NCBI GenBank assembly: GCA_021234155.1
Contig: JAJEKV010000001.1
Location: forward strand, 2,483,927-2,547,926
From: Isoetes taiwanensis
Taxonomy: Eukaryota > Streptophyta > Lycopodiopsida > Isoetales > Isoetaceae
Direction of reading: 5' to 3'
Length of the DNA stretch: 64,000 bases
Made by a program: the position numbers and the translations under genes. Below are positions 33,161 through 45,027 of this stretch, in pieces; position 1 is the stretch's first letter; each line of letters begins with the position of its first letter. The notes beneath the pieces were generated by a model. The model saw nothing but the letters and a program-made list of their open reading frames with translations. It did no database searches and was not told the DNA's origin.

Positions 33161-34669
33161 TGTGACGTCCCCTACTCGTATACGATGCCCGCACCGTATA
33201 CAAACAGGAGTTCATCCCCCGCACCAGCTCCACACTGATACAGGGCCCTCCACATATCACCGCGGACCGCCTAGAGTCCACACAAGAGTGAAGGGGTCAT
33301 TTTACCCCGCCTTCCTCGTGGCCTACCTAGTGCGGAAGCGTAAACATACACGCCAAGAACATAACATCATATATCCACCTCGGCAAAATCCATCACATCC
33401 GCATAGACAAAGATCAAAGACAATACATATGGGAAATCCTACCCAAGGCTCAGACTCAAAGGGATGACTCGACGGCTTGGGTCTCCGTGAGTTCATTGCG
33501 CATGAATTCATGGCAATGGATTTGGCCGGCATAAGAACATGGCTTAGGTTGTCCACTCCATCCGCCCCTCCCGCGTGCACACTTTGGCAGAGTAGGCTGA
33601 AAAAGTGTTGGGACTGATCAGAACCCACGGTGCATAGCCAAAGGGGCTACGCCTCACCGGGTTACATCTCCCCAGCCCCTGATGGGGCAGGTAGGATCAC
33701 TCCCTCCGCAGATCTACATGCTGACTCAAGGTGACTAGAGGGCCACTGCCCTTGATTCGACTTTGAACTCACCGAAGGTCATATCCACCACCCCACGAGT
33801 GTCGAGCCCATGCCTTACCCACACGCAGCGGGGCAAGCCATTAGACCTAGTCACAATGATCCCTGTGAGGGCCTTACACACCGAGGGATCGTTCAAGAGT
33901 CAGAACACGAACCTCCTCCTTAGCCAGTCTGGCCCCTTCACCCACAACCAGGTGTGGTTCTTGTGCACAGGCCGAAATCTAGTAATGCACTAAGAGGGAC
34001 TATCTAGGAGCATCATCTACTAAGCTTCAAGTCTCTACCCCCCTTCCCAATACAATGAGTCCACAGAATACATCCGTCCATCATATCAACATAAGGAACA
34101 GAGAACTAATCTATCTCATAGAGTTAGGTTCTTTAGTTAGAGTCAATCTTGGCTACTAAGGGTGATTTAATAGGCTAAACCTACTGGTTTGAAGGCTGGA
34201 ATAAGGTTTAGGCTATTCAATCGACCAAATACCTGATCCCTCGGGTTCACCTCTCGATCCGAAGCGCCCATGTCTCTGCTCTCGCTTGAAATGCGGTCGG
34301 GAGGACGATCTGACAAGCTGGGGCGCACGGACAGATCGTGGGAGTTGGAATTGACTCCTCAGGCGCGCGAATCGGAGCTCGGAAGGTCTGTGGGCGAAAA
34401 AGGGAAAGTTAGGGTTTGGTGCCTTATGTAGGCTATCAGTTAGGTTTAGGGTTTCCATGACCTTTGGTCTACCTTTAATGGGTTAAAGGTCTAAAAGTGC
34501 GCGCATTGCTAAGTGTGCGCACCATTGCAAGTTGCCCCCTAGGGTGACCTTGCTTGGGTACACGCCGGGCGATATCACGTCGATTGGGGATCTGCGATGG
34601 TACGCCAAGTGGATTGCAAAGACAATGTATAATGCCCCGGGACCGTGATATCGTGGCCGGAACGTCACA
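33161..34669 (-). repeat. 3' LTR of the giant element (1.5 kb)
   Basis: Aligns end to end with 51317-52820. Long stretches are identical (for example about 33995-34235), interrupted by short GC-rich patches with mismatches and indels. On the plus strand it runs TGTGACGTCC ... AACGTCACA, so the ends are themselves inverted repeats. Confidence 0.93.
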
Positions 34670-34684
34670 TTCTCCCCACCTTGA
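34670..34684 (-). other. polypurine tract of the giant element
   Basis: The reverse complement reads AAGGTGGGGAGAA immediately before the TGTGACG of the 3' LTR. Confidence 0.8.
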
Positions 34685-34789
34685 AAATGATGCTATCCGC
34701 AGCATCGTGGGTCTCCCCACCTTGGAATCTTCCTAACCTGCAATCAACCTGATGCATATGATATACTACTATAATACTTACACATTTAT

Positions 34790-35280
34790 TAAGATTACCT
34801 TAAGGTAATATTTTTAATTCATTATTACGCCATTACATTATCAAATAACTTGTCAATTCGTAACTTCTATTAAAACAAGGTACTTATTAGTTTCCGTTAT
34901 CACAACATTTAGTTTATCACAATTTAACACTTTCATATACAATTATTATTTAAGGTACTCTTCATTCCTTGCAACACATTCCAACAAAATTTGTGTTGCA
35001 AGTCTTCGCACCTTAAAATCCTCAGACAATTTTACAATATCTATAATTACATACTTACTATCTTAATTATTAGAATTACTCTAAGGTAATGTTTAAGACA
35101 TTACTGTACTATTTCATTATCCAATTAACTTATGATTTCATAACTTAATCCACGCAAGGTAATTATTAACCTTACTTAATACAACATTTAAGTTTATCAA
35201 TTTCATACAAAATTTACACTTCTAAGGTACTCTTCATCCCTTGCAACATGTTATAACAAAATTTGTGTTGCAAGTCTTCG
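34790..35280 (-). repeat. tandem repeat, two ~210-bp copies (and a partial third)
   Basis: Each copy starts near CTAAGGTAATNTTT (34799, 35082) and ends GTGTTGCAAGTCTTCG (34993-35008, 35265-35280), period about 280 bp. A partial third start, CCCTAAGGTAATATTT, occurs near 35870. Repeats just inside the 3' LTR are typical of large plant gypsy-type elements. Confidence 0.8.
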
Positions 35281-38149
35281 TAGTTCGACCTCGTGGCCCT
35301 CCAGAGCGCTCTTATTGGCCTGCAGGTCAACACTACGTTATTACCATTTATATTAATTAAAATTTTGGTTATATGGTGACCACCCCACCTATCTACATGG
35401 ATGCATGGCTAATCTCCCGGCATAGGAAGAGGGTGAATCTTCCATTATGGTCGTGGAGACAGCGCCTATATGCCTATATGCCACTCATGCCTACACCTTT
35501 AGTTGCCAACGTGGAGGATAGGTCCTTCCCCGTATATGGGGGCGTGAAGGCCGATTCCTCCTATCAAAGCATATATGGGGCTAGAGGTGCTTTTCCTATC
35601 AATGCATTCCTCAATGACCTCCTTTCTGAGGTCGCCTACTGCGGGGACGTAAGTAGACTTTCCAAGCGGCACCGCGGTCATGCCTACATTGACATTACAC
35701 CACGCCCCAGAGATCACCGTAGTAATCTCATCATCGGTTACAACGATGCAACCCTTACCTCATAGGTTGCATGTGTAGATTATACTAAGCAAGTTATTAA
35801 TCTACCCAAATCGACATGCTTGAGCCGATTTTTGCTGGCTCCTTTAATGCATGTGATTTACATAATTACCCTAAGGTAATATTTATGAATTAACATTATC
35901 ATAGTATCGGATACATTACTTTCGATAGTACAATTATATTTACTCTAAGCTTTGCAATATTTAACCACTTTTAGATCGCGATTATTTAAAACAATAACCC
36001 CGATTTAGACCTATTGTTACATGGACAAGGTTTTTAATTACCATACACAAGGATTAGATGTGCTTATTCTCTTCCTTGGGTTCTCAGATACCCTTGGAAG
36101 TATATCTCTAAGTTGCACTTAAGTATATCCGAATTCTATTTTCTATTTATATTTATAAGGACCCCGAGGTCATATAGCTATCCTTGGAAGGAATTTCATC
36201 CTTGCGAAGGATTAATTAACATGCTACCTCCATTATCGCTGTTATTTAACTTATTTCGCATGATACATATACGATGCAATTTCTATGCAATTATTAGGAT
36301 CTATATGTAACTTATTTATAAGATACATTAAAGCTTATAATGCATGCACACGCCTTACCTAAGGCTAGAATGCATCCACCCATTGAGCCAAGGCCGAGTA
36401 ATTTGGAGATGATTTGGTCGCTATGCTTGTTCCCATAGTTTTGCTCCATTCCTTGGTGTAGTTAGCTACTACGTCGGTCTCGCACGTTGAAGGCCCCTTG
36501 AGCATTAAGGTATCTATCTATCCTACGCTCTATTCGCTTCGGCCATTGCCGGAGTGAACTCTATTCTTCGGGTCGATCAATTCGATGCAAGTTCTGCTCA
36601 ATCATAAGATTGAGCCCTCCCACTTTCTTCAAAAAGAAAATGGTCCTCCCCACCCCTTCAATGACGTTGTACACAACGCCATATCTATTCTCTCCCCTTA
36701 AGAGGTCATACGCTTCTTACTTAGCGCATTAATTTACTAGCCTTAGCTGACATATATAACCATCTAAGATGGATGCACATATTATGTTATCATTTATTTC
36801 AATGTAGTTATGGCACCTACTTAGTTAGAACGATTCTAAACCACAAGGTTTTGTCATCATGACAATTCCTTTTGTCTCAAAAGACTATTTGATTACTATA
36901 ACTGTTATTTTAGATGTATCTTACATGTACTATTCTTTTATATTCTAGAGATTCCCCCTTTCTTAGTTATTTAAACTCTTGGAATATTCCTACCAATCGA
37001 ATTGATGTCATCATAACAAGTTGGCCGGACTTGTTAGATTACTTCTTTTCTTTCGGTTGGATTATTCTTTGGAGGTACTAGATTTATACATGGTCAACAA
37101 TTATCCTAGCAATGAATCCTTCTTAGCGAGGAGATCAATCTCACCAAGTGGTTTCAATATGTTGGATGACTGTTAACAATCGTGTATAATTATAGTTACT
37201 CCTATGCATTTCCTACCCAATCCTTGACGCTTAGCTCAATATTGGGGCGATCCTTTCAGCGAGAATATCTGGAAATGCCTTCTAATCCCAATATGGATGT
37301 TACCGTCCATACATTTAACCTACTAGGCCCCATGGCCTTAGATCCTTGAGCTTGCTAGAAGCTCATCCACTCGTTGCCTGCTTGAAGTAGCAAGGTAACG
37401 TTCTTCCGAGTCGCTCGATACTTCAGTCTCCTTGACGGTGGCTCCTCTTTGATATAGAGGTTGACTTTGTTCGTTAGAAGCCTCGCATTGCTTGATGGTG
37501 TAGTTGATCTCTTGAAATCTTCTATGCCGCTTTTCAGAAGCCTGAAGGTGGCGCCGTTGAAGAAGATCTTTTATCTTGAAATCTTTGTCTTGGCAGCTAA
37601 AGGACAACCTTGTATCCGATATTGTTTCTTCGACTCCATCGACGTCTCATACGTTGAGTCCTGTTGTCGTTATCGTGTTGCCCGAAGAGTGTTGAGGATG
37701 TTGATTGCTTCACCCCTGCAAATTGCCTGACATCTCTTCCTTTGATCTGTTACGCTATGGGAGGGAAGGAATAACAGGGGAACTATACATGCAAAACATA
37801 TAGCTTACATAATTACAATTACTACTAGAGCTATTAGGTCCCCCTTGTGCCTCCTTTCGAGTTGCACACTTACTCCTTGGCGATGTCATCGATGTTCCTC
37901 CCGGTGCAATGGTGTTGACGATCTATATTCTCCTATTTGTACGTTGGCTCGTACTCAGACCGGTAACTTGTTGATATACTTGGGCCTCCGGACGTTTGTC
38001 ATTCCGCTTATGGCACAACATGCTTTGCATCACATTCTAACTAAAAGGTGTCCGGGTCGCTGATGCTTTGACATTTCTGGTTCCGCCTTCCCGATCCTCG
38101 CTTTCGGTAACAGGATAGGTTCAATACGTCAGACGCTTTATACCTTTAA
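35281..38149 (-). other. giant element internal region, 3' part, no known domain
   Basis: No pol motif. An open frame of 130 codons lies on the plus strand at 35373-35765, antisense to the element. A minus-strand frame at 37338-37607 (89 codons) is charged and helical (RRFQEINYTIKQCEASNEQ, then EVSSDSEERYLATSSRQRVD). Neither is assignable; the second might be part of the element's own protein. Confidence 0.5.
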
Positions 38150-38194
38150 TAATGATGAATTGAATGATTAATGACACAAATTTGCCGTGATAAA

Positions 38195-38470
38195 AATGAA
38201 AAATACGGGCGGAAAACAACCGCGGCTGCCGTAAAATTTTCGCAGACGCGAAAGCAACAAACCGCCAGACGCTTAAAATATTTTCGCGACGCTGAAGATT
38301 ACAGCTACAGACAAACCACTTTTTTTTCGCAGACGCTTTTTTTTCGCAGACGCTGGCATTTTTTCACAAGACGCTAAATAATTTGAACTACAGACGCCAA
38401 ACATAATCTTGCATCGCTGAAATATTTTCAGACGCTGGCTTATTTGCGCCGCCAAATTTTTCTAAATTAA
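38195..38470. repeat. left CAGACGC subterminal repeats
   Basis: At least eight copies of (G)CAGACGC(T/G) or close variants (AGACGCT, CGACGCTGAA, CATCGCTGAA), spaced 15-40 bp in AT-rich spacers, mainly in one orientation. Confidence 0.8.
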
Positions 38471-38879
38471 GCCATTTACTAAGCAAAAATATTTTGCGCC
38501 ACCGTTTGACCTCGCTTTGTGGCAATCAAGTAATAGTATATATAAGAAAAACGTGATTAGCCCTAGAATTCACCTCGAACGCTGACCGCCAAAGTTGAGT
38601 CAAAATACTCCTTGGGAAACGGTTTGCCTTTTGAGGTGTCGCTTTTCGAGTCACACCGACGTTGGATGATACCGGAACGTGAGTTTACTCCGTCCCAAAG
38701 GTTTCCAGCCTTGGGTTGGCATCCGCCCATAGAATATCCTATAGGGTCCTTGGCTCAACCCCCTTGATTCTTCAAGATTTTAACGCCGACGTAACATATG
38801 CATTGTGAGCTTGCTCCTTTGCATATATACGCCTTCCTTTAGTTCGTGTAATCAAGAGTCGATTAAGAGACATTGTCAC

Positions 38880-41050
38880 CGGTCCGAGCAATGGTGGCTA
38901 CTGGTCATGCATCTACCTCTGGAGGTGCAGGGTCATGCATCTACCTCTAGAGGTGCGAGGACTGCGTGTGCCCGTGGCAGGGCCACGGGGACTGCAACTC
39001 GTGCACATGGTCGCCAGACCGAGTTGCGGTCGGAAAAGAGGCCCGTAATGGGAGTTTGTGAAAGAGTTTGGCGAAAAATGAGTGGGAATGTGTGTTTTGG
39101 TGGATACACATCGGTAAATGGTTCTGCAACAAGAATTCGAGCTCACATCTTACGTGAACGAGACGCCTGGTGTCGCAACTTGTACCGCGATCTCGCCGAC
39201 TTGGAAAAGGATGCCATCGAGAGATTGTCTCGACGATGGGATAATAAAAAACTAAGAATAATATGAGAAAAGACGAAGTTACTTAATACTCAAGAGCAGG
39301 GTCGGGCAGTAGCTGATTTAAGATAACTATACCACCCTGCTGGGGACAAAGATACCGAATCGAGGGGCGACTAGGGTCAATAGGTATAAGCACCGGAGAA
39401 CAGAGAATGATAGAGACAATTGAAATAGTGGAAAGACAGACGAAGCAACAGAGGGTTGATCATTGCTTAACATCAGAGCAATTGAAGAAGACACAACTGA
39501 AGGTTGTAGAGGCATTTTTATATGCTGGGCTGTCTCCACATATTCTGGAGCATAAAGCAATGAAAGAAGCCTTCCAAGAAGTTGCCAAAGCAGACCGTGC
39601 TTTTAGACCGCCATACAAGCATGCCAACAATAAGATGGTTGATGAAATACATGGAAAAATGGTTGAGAGGGTGGAGATGAAGTTGTGTCGTGACCAAGCG
39701 CCGCCAGCTTCATTAGTGACCATGGTTGGAGCAATGTAAACAAGGACCATCTTATTAATTTCATGATCGTATCCGTGGGGTGAAGTATTTTTGAAAACCG
39801 TGAGAAACCAAACTCCACCAAGGACCTGAGATTGGATTTTTCGAAAACAAAGGCCGCGGATAGAGAGTTTTGGACCAAGAGAATATTTCAAGTTGTAATG
39901 GATAACGCGCCTAATTGCAAGCTAGCGGGTCAATTCATCGGAGGCCGAATTTCCGTGGTTGCATGCTACTAGTTGCCAATGCCATTGCCCGAACCTATTG
40001 TCAAGGACCGGTTCTCACAAAGACACGTGGTTCAAAGATCCCATTCGTAAAGCCGCCACGGGCTTGTAAAATTCATTACAAAGAAGCCGCAATTTATGCC
40101 ATTTACAAGTCATTGCGCCAAGAGCCTAGCACTCATGAATCCCGGGCAAACCTCGGGTTTGGTTCCAATTATATCCGCCTTGAAAGAGTGCTGAAGTGTC
40201 GGATTGGATTATCTCAACCTTTAATCATACGTAGTTTTTGATTGGGAAAGAAGGCGTAAAGGGAAAAATGCCGCCAAACACCGACAATAAAGAAGTCGCC
40301 GCCCTCGAAAATGCTTGGGCGGGAGACATTTTGGAAAGGTGTAAAAATGTTGTGAGGTGCATGCAACCCGCTTGTCATGCCATCAAAACCCTTGATTCTT
40401 CGGCGCAAGCACCGGAAAGGTCTGGAGGTGTTGGCACTCCATTCAATCCTTCCTAGAACGTGATGGTCCCAATGCGCCATTTGACAATGCTAAGCCAAGA
40501 AAGACTACTTAGAGACTTCAATGAACGATGGAAGAAGTCATACGTGATCTTCATGGCGCCAGCGATGCCTTAGACCCACACAACCAATGATATGGACCAG
40601 CATACGATAAAGAAGTGATGGGCTCGTTGAAGAAGGTTGCAAAATGTTCTATCCCAACAGCTCCTCGACTACAAGCTTTTCATTGCCGAAGTTAATCAAT
40701 ACCGTAACCCCGAAAGTGGAAGGTGGGCGATGAAGAGCTTCACGACGCACCGGAGAGTCATAAAGAAGGAACCAAATATGGAATCATATGCATGGTGGCA
40801 AGCCCATGGGCAAGTTATCGATACCTTGCGTGCAATTGCAATGACTATCCTCTCTTTGGTATCTTCCAATAGTGCAAGTGAGAGGAATTGGAGTGCCTAT
40901 AATACATACACAACACGCCCAACATACATGCCTACATGGAAGATATACAATGCAGGCCCAAATTATAGGTCCAAATGGCATCCAAATGGCTTGAACATTT
41001 GGCGCACTAAAGTTAACGGACGCCAAGGATCACGCAATTTCAAGTCATAG
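38880..41050 (+). pseudogene. hAT-type transposase with BED finger (decayed)
   Basis: A cut-and-paste transposase remnant. A BED-type zinc finger trace (NVCFGGYTSVNGSATRIRAH) lies near 39080-39150. The DUF659-type part follows: 39407-39739 has EAFLYAGLSPHILEHKAMKE and PPYKHANNKMVDEIHGKMVE, and then FQVVMDNAPNCKLAGQFIGG (catalytic-site region, near 39890) and PWLHATSCQCHCPNLL near 39960. The C-terminal hAT dimerisation part reads TLRAIAMTILSLVSSNSASE and ERNWSAYNTY (40820-40910). Frames change repeatedly, so it is not functional as read. Family features are known for plant hAT/DUF659 proteins; assignment to the enclosing transposon is inference. Confidence 0.75.
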
Positions 41051-42470
41051 TGATGCTCAAGGTTCTCCATCAATAGAAGGAGTTAGGATGTTCCATGATT
41101 AAATACCACATGCCCAAAGAGTGATAAATGCGCTGGGAAGTCAGATAGATGGACAACGCCTAATGAACCCACAGTAATCGCACCACTTTGGCTTGAAATT
41201 AGAGTGCGCTTCACCGACGTTGAACCGAGAACCATTCAAGAGGGTCCAGCAAATCGAGACGCCCCACCTTTGCTTTTCCGGGTCCTTTGGACAATGGAAC
41301 TTAGCATGTAAACCGGCCCCGCTACATTGCCCAAAGAGCCGGGGAAAGAAAACTTTCAAGTCTCGATGCTTGAATCATCGTGAGTCAAAAACATGCTTCA
41401 ATCACTAACATCTAATGAACACCCAAAGTAAATGGAGGTACAAATTATAGGTCCTTAATGGCGATTATCCTCCTCGTTAAATGGAATTCACCTCCAAAAT
41501 AGAGTACTGAAAAAATTTTGTAACCTCCTCTAGAAGGAGTTAAATTATTTGATGGCTCAAATGGCCTAACAACCATTCAATAGATGGACAGGCACCACTT
41601 TGGCTTGAAAGAGACACCGATTTTACAAGCGCTGCCTTTGTGTAATATAAACTTAGCAAAGTATCTAAGATACATTGACACGTAGACACGCTAAAAGAGA
41701 GTGAGAGCAAAGCTCAATCCCTTCTAAAGGAGGTAACAAGAATTTCGAAAGTCTATATTGTTTGCCACCGAGAATATAAGGCCTGGGTGACCGACAACCA
41801 TTCAAGAGGGTTATGCAGTGCATGTTTTGACTCACTCACCATCCAACCATGACCATCCAAGAGGGTCGCGCTGGTTGGCTTACTCCTTTTCGAAGTTTCC
41901 CGCTTAACGTTTGCCACTAATTCGGCCACCGAAACCAGCGATGTCATCCCTAGGGAGCAAATTAGATACGATAAACAAAAACTAAGGAGACTCACCTGTG
42001 TGAGCCGTGGTGACCACTAGGACAAACAAAAGAGACTAAGCCGATAAAAAGAGATTGGGAAGTCTCAATGCCTTTACTCGTCAAAACGTAAAACTAAAGA
42101 GCGATTTGGAAGTCTCGATGCTTTTACTATGAGCACTACTCGATCCTTTGATAACATCATTACACCTTGTTTGAAATAACGCCATTATACCCGCCATTCA
42201 CAAAATGATACAGTCAAAATTTGGCATGTCTAAAAATGTAATATCTCATTTTCATTGGTCATTTGGATCAATATAATCACCTCAAGCGCCCTGGAGGTGG
42301 TGGTAAGAACCGGTTAATGTCCGGCATCGCTCTCCTTCACGCTGCCCTCCACCCTCCACAATTCCATCTCGCGAAAGGTTTGAAAAGTGTGCATCCGCCT
42401 ATCCCTCCCCGAAGCGGTCAAATGTGGCAACGCTGGCATGCACCTTGCATATTAAATATGGCATATTGTA
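41051..42470 (-). other. repeat-bearing stretch downstream of the RING pseudogene
   Basis: Shows repeated phrases: CACCACTTTGGCTTGAAA (41183, 41589), AACCATTCAAGAGGGT (41230, 41799) and GAAGTCTCRATGC (42059, 42109; variant near 41355). They suggest a decayed tandem repeat coding region, perhaps the end of the minus-strand gene, but I could not read a known repeat fold in any frame. Confidence 0.45.
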
Positions 42471-42697
42471 ACTCAGAAAAATCCATCCGCCTTGCAAGGT
42501 TGGATGTAATGGCTTTGCAACATCCAATCAAGAACACATCGCATGTGCATACGATGCCCACACCCTAGAGTGTACCAGCCCACTTCTGTGTCGTTGTCAC
42601 CACAAAATTGGCAATGTCCGTAATCAACAACCTTTAGCTCTTCCCACCGACTCTCATACAAATACTCGCTGAGGGAGATAGGATATCGACCGCCCAA
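42471..42697 (-). pseudogene. RING-finger domain, C-terminal to the kinase
   Basis: Minus-strand frame with CQFCGDNDTEVGWYTLGCGH then RMHMRCVLDWM and QPCK. The spacing C-x2-C, C-x-H-x2-H-x2-C and a final C fits a RING-H2-like zinc finger, the E2-binding part of ubiquitin ligases. It starts with a methionine but is probably the continuation of the kinase reading frame upstream (43690-45027) after several frame breaks. The last zinc ligand pair is incomplete. Confidence 0.6.
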
Positions 42698-45027
42698 AAG
42701 TCACCCTAAAAGGGTCGAAGTCTAACGATTTGGTCAAATTCGCCAGTGCTCGTTGTTTTCTAAGGACCGCTTTCTCCTCGCTTAATGCCGCTTAGTTGCC
42801 GCTTTAGCCCTCTAATTCAGCCCATCTTATCATATCCATCGACGGTCCTTCGCTTAATATTCTCCTCGTAAAGTGTCGTTCGACTTCTCTCATTCTCTAG
42901 TTGGGCCCTCATATCCACAAGGTCATTCACGGCCCACCCAGCGGCTACCCCCGGCACCTCCAAAAGTTGGATAGCTGCCAAGAACAAGGTATGTAATGGT
43001 GATGGGCTCACCATGTGGGCTCCACTCTCGCCATCTTCCGATAGTTTGACCCTCTTCGTCAGCCACTACCACGCTTCCTTGCCTCCATTTCCTACTCCCA
43101 TAATTTACTGCACTTCCTTCACAAGCTCAGAGTATACTTGCCGCTAAAAAACTCTTACTAAACTCACCGTTGTGGGGTAAATGTCCCTTCACTTGGACAT
43201 GACGCCGAAAGTGCTTTTGCTCGAACCACGGCATTCTTGCACTCGTGAGCCTTATACTTACCCCGCCTACTAGGCCACCTACTTTCAAACTCATTCTTGT
43301 CCAAATTTGTGATTACATCGCCGTAGTCTCGCTCCACTTGGACAATAGCCAGGCCCCCGCCTCGCCAGCTACATTATGCACCTCTCGTGATGGTGCAATT
43401 ATCCCTCTTTGAAACTTCATCCATCGCGACGCAACCTTTTAACTCGCCGCCAGTCGCGAAACTCATTCGCCTTTGCATGTGCCGCCGCTTTCTCCCATTT
43501 GCCGAAAGCAAAATGCATCTCAAGCTCGTTTCTCCAACCCTTGATGCCAAGGAGACCGAGTAGAGGGGTCCTCAAATTAGAGGGAACCAAAAATCCATGC
43601 TATCCCCGCCGCTCGACGCACCCACATTCCGCGGTGTCGATTCAATTCTTCGTCCTGCTCGTGGGACATAATTTGACTCGGCCGACTTTCTATAGGTGCA
43701 CCGACCGACTTGTATAGGTGTGTTTTGACTTTGTCTTTATAATGTTCGTTAGTCGCATACATATAAAAAGCATAGAATAAATAACACAAAAACACACTAA
43801 AAGGAAAACTAAGCTACACAACACACATAGACAATAATCTTTCATGTAGCATCGATAAGTGTTTAATGAATTTAGTTGGAATATTATGTAATACAAGGAT
43901 GTTTGAATGTAAGTGAATATGCACGCTAAGGCGTGACTAGGACCAGCTTTTGGTCTAATGCATCGCCGCCCACCGCCAAGTTGAAGAATCCAATCTGATT
44001 CCAATTGTGGCCTCGCAACGGAATTGAGAGCAATGAAAATCGCCCGCATTGTGTCAAGTAGCCGGGCCATATCAAATTTTTCGTGTTTTGTCCCTCATTG
44101 GCGACTCAACGCAATGTTTCAAATAGTCGCACATTCTCCGATGCTTGCCTTGTCGCTCCAAGTTTCCTATTGACTCCATGTAGGAGTGCTTACTAGCAAA
44201 GTCGCCTAAGTAGTAGACAATGTACGCCCGCCCCGTGTATATCAAAGTCAACCCTTGCGTAATCGCCTTCGAGCCACTACCAAAAAGATCATCATGCATA
44301 TATGGATGCCCGCCCCTTTCCATCTCAATTTTTTCTTACCTTCGCCATCCATACCCTTTGTAATGCCATCGCTTTTACCTCCACCGCCCTCGGGATCAAC
44401 CTCGATTCACCCCAATCACAAATGCCAATGTATACCGACAGAGGATTAATACATCCCTTCTCCTTTCCATAATCAAAATGGAGCAATATATTGCCCGGAT
44501 GCAAGTCCATATGCAAATATCTTTCTTGATGGAGCTTTCAGAGTCCGCCATGTAATGACATTGCTAAGTCCCCAACCCTAGAGGCAACAAATAATTCTTT
44601 TTTCTTCTCAAGGCCTCAAGCAAAATCAAGTCCGCCTCAACTCCCTCGGGACAGCCCCAACTTCTTAAATGCAAGCTCAGAAAGGCATTGGACCCATGAC
44701 TTGTAAAGAAGGTTGCCAACTAACCTCCATTCCAAAAAAAAAGGGAAAATTAAGCCTTGTCTTTCTAGGCCGGTTGTGCTATCAATGCAAATAGATTATA
44801 CACCCGCAAGCCTAACTTGCATTCCCCGACTCCCTCATGTTCTTCAAAGATAGCTTCCACTAACTTATTGGGTTCTCAGTACTATGCTGAAAATTATTAT
44901 GTTGAAGTTTTACACAATAAGGTTCATCCTTAATAAAACTAGACCCTAAAATATTGCACTTATACACCATACCATATGAACCGTAACCAATTAGTTGTCC
45001 GCTTATTATTTGTGATGAATCTACCAT
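42698..45027 (-). pseudogene. protein kinase, unusual type (decayed)
   Basis: From ATG at 45027 the minus strand reads QIISGQLIGYGSYGMVYKC, a glycine-rich ATP-binding loop, and CVKLQH with the kinase lysine, followed by a stop near 44865. After frame changes comes the catalytic loop HMDLHPGNILLHFD (44487-44516) and VYIGICDWGESRLI, with DWG in place of DFG. 44072-44323 (HPYMHDDLFGSGSKAITQG) and 43690-44070 (MARLLDTMRAIFIALNSV) look like the C-lobe. 42817-43014 is a helical stretch (AQLENERSRTTLYEENIKRR). It lies antisense to the hAT remnant. I do not recognise the subfamily. Confidence 0.65.

Noticed and set aside
33039-34720. Open frames inside the 3' LTR of the giant element (and counterparts at 51444-52908)
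   Set aside because: LTR sequence; frames are not conserved between the two LTR copies despite near identity of the DNA.
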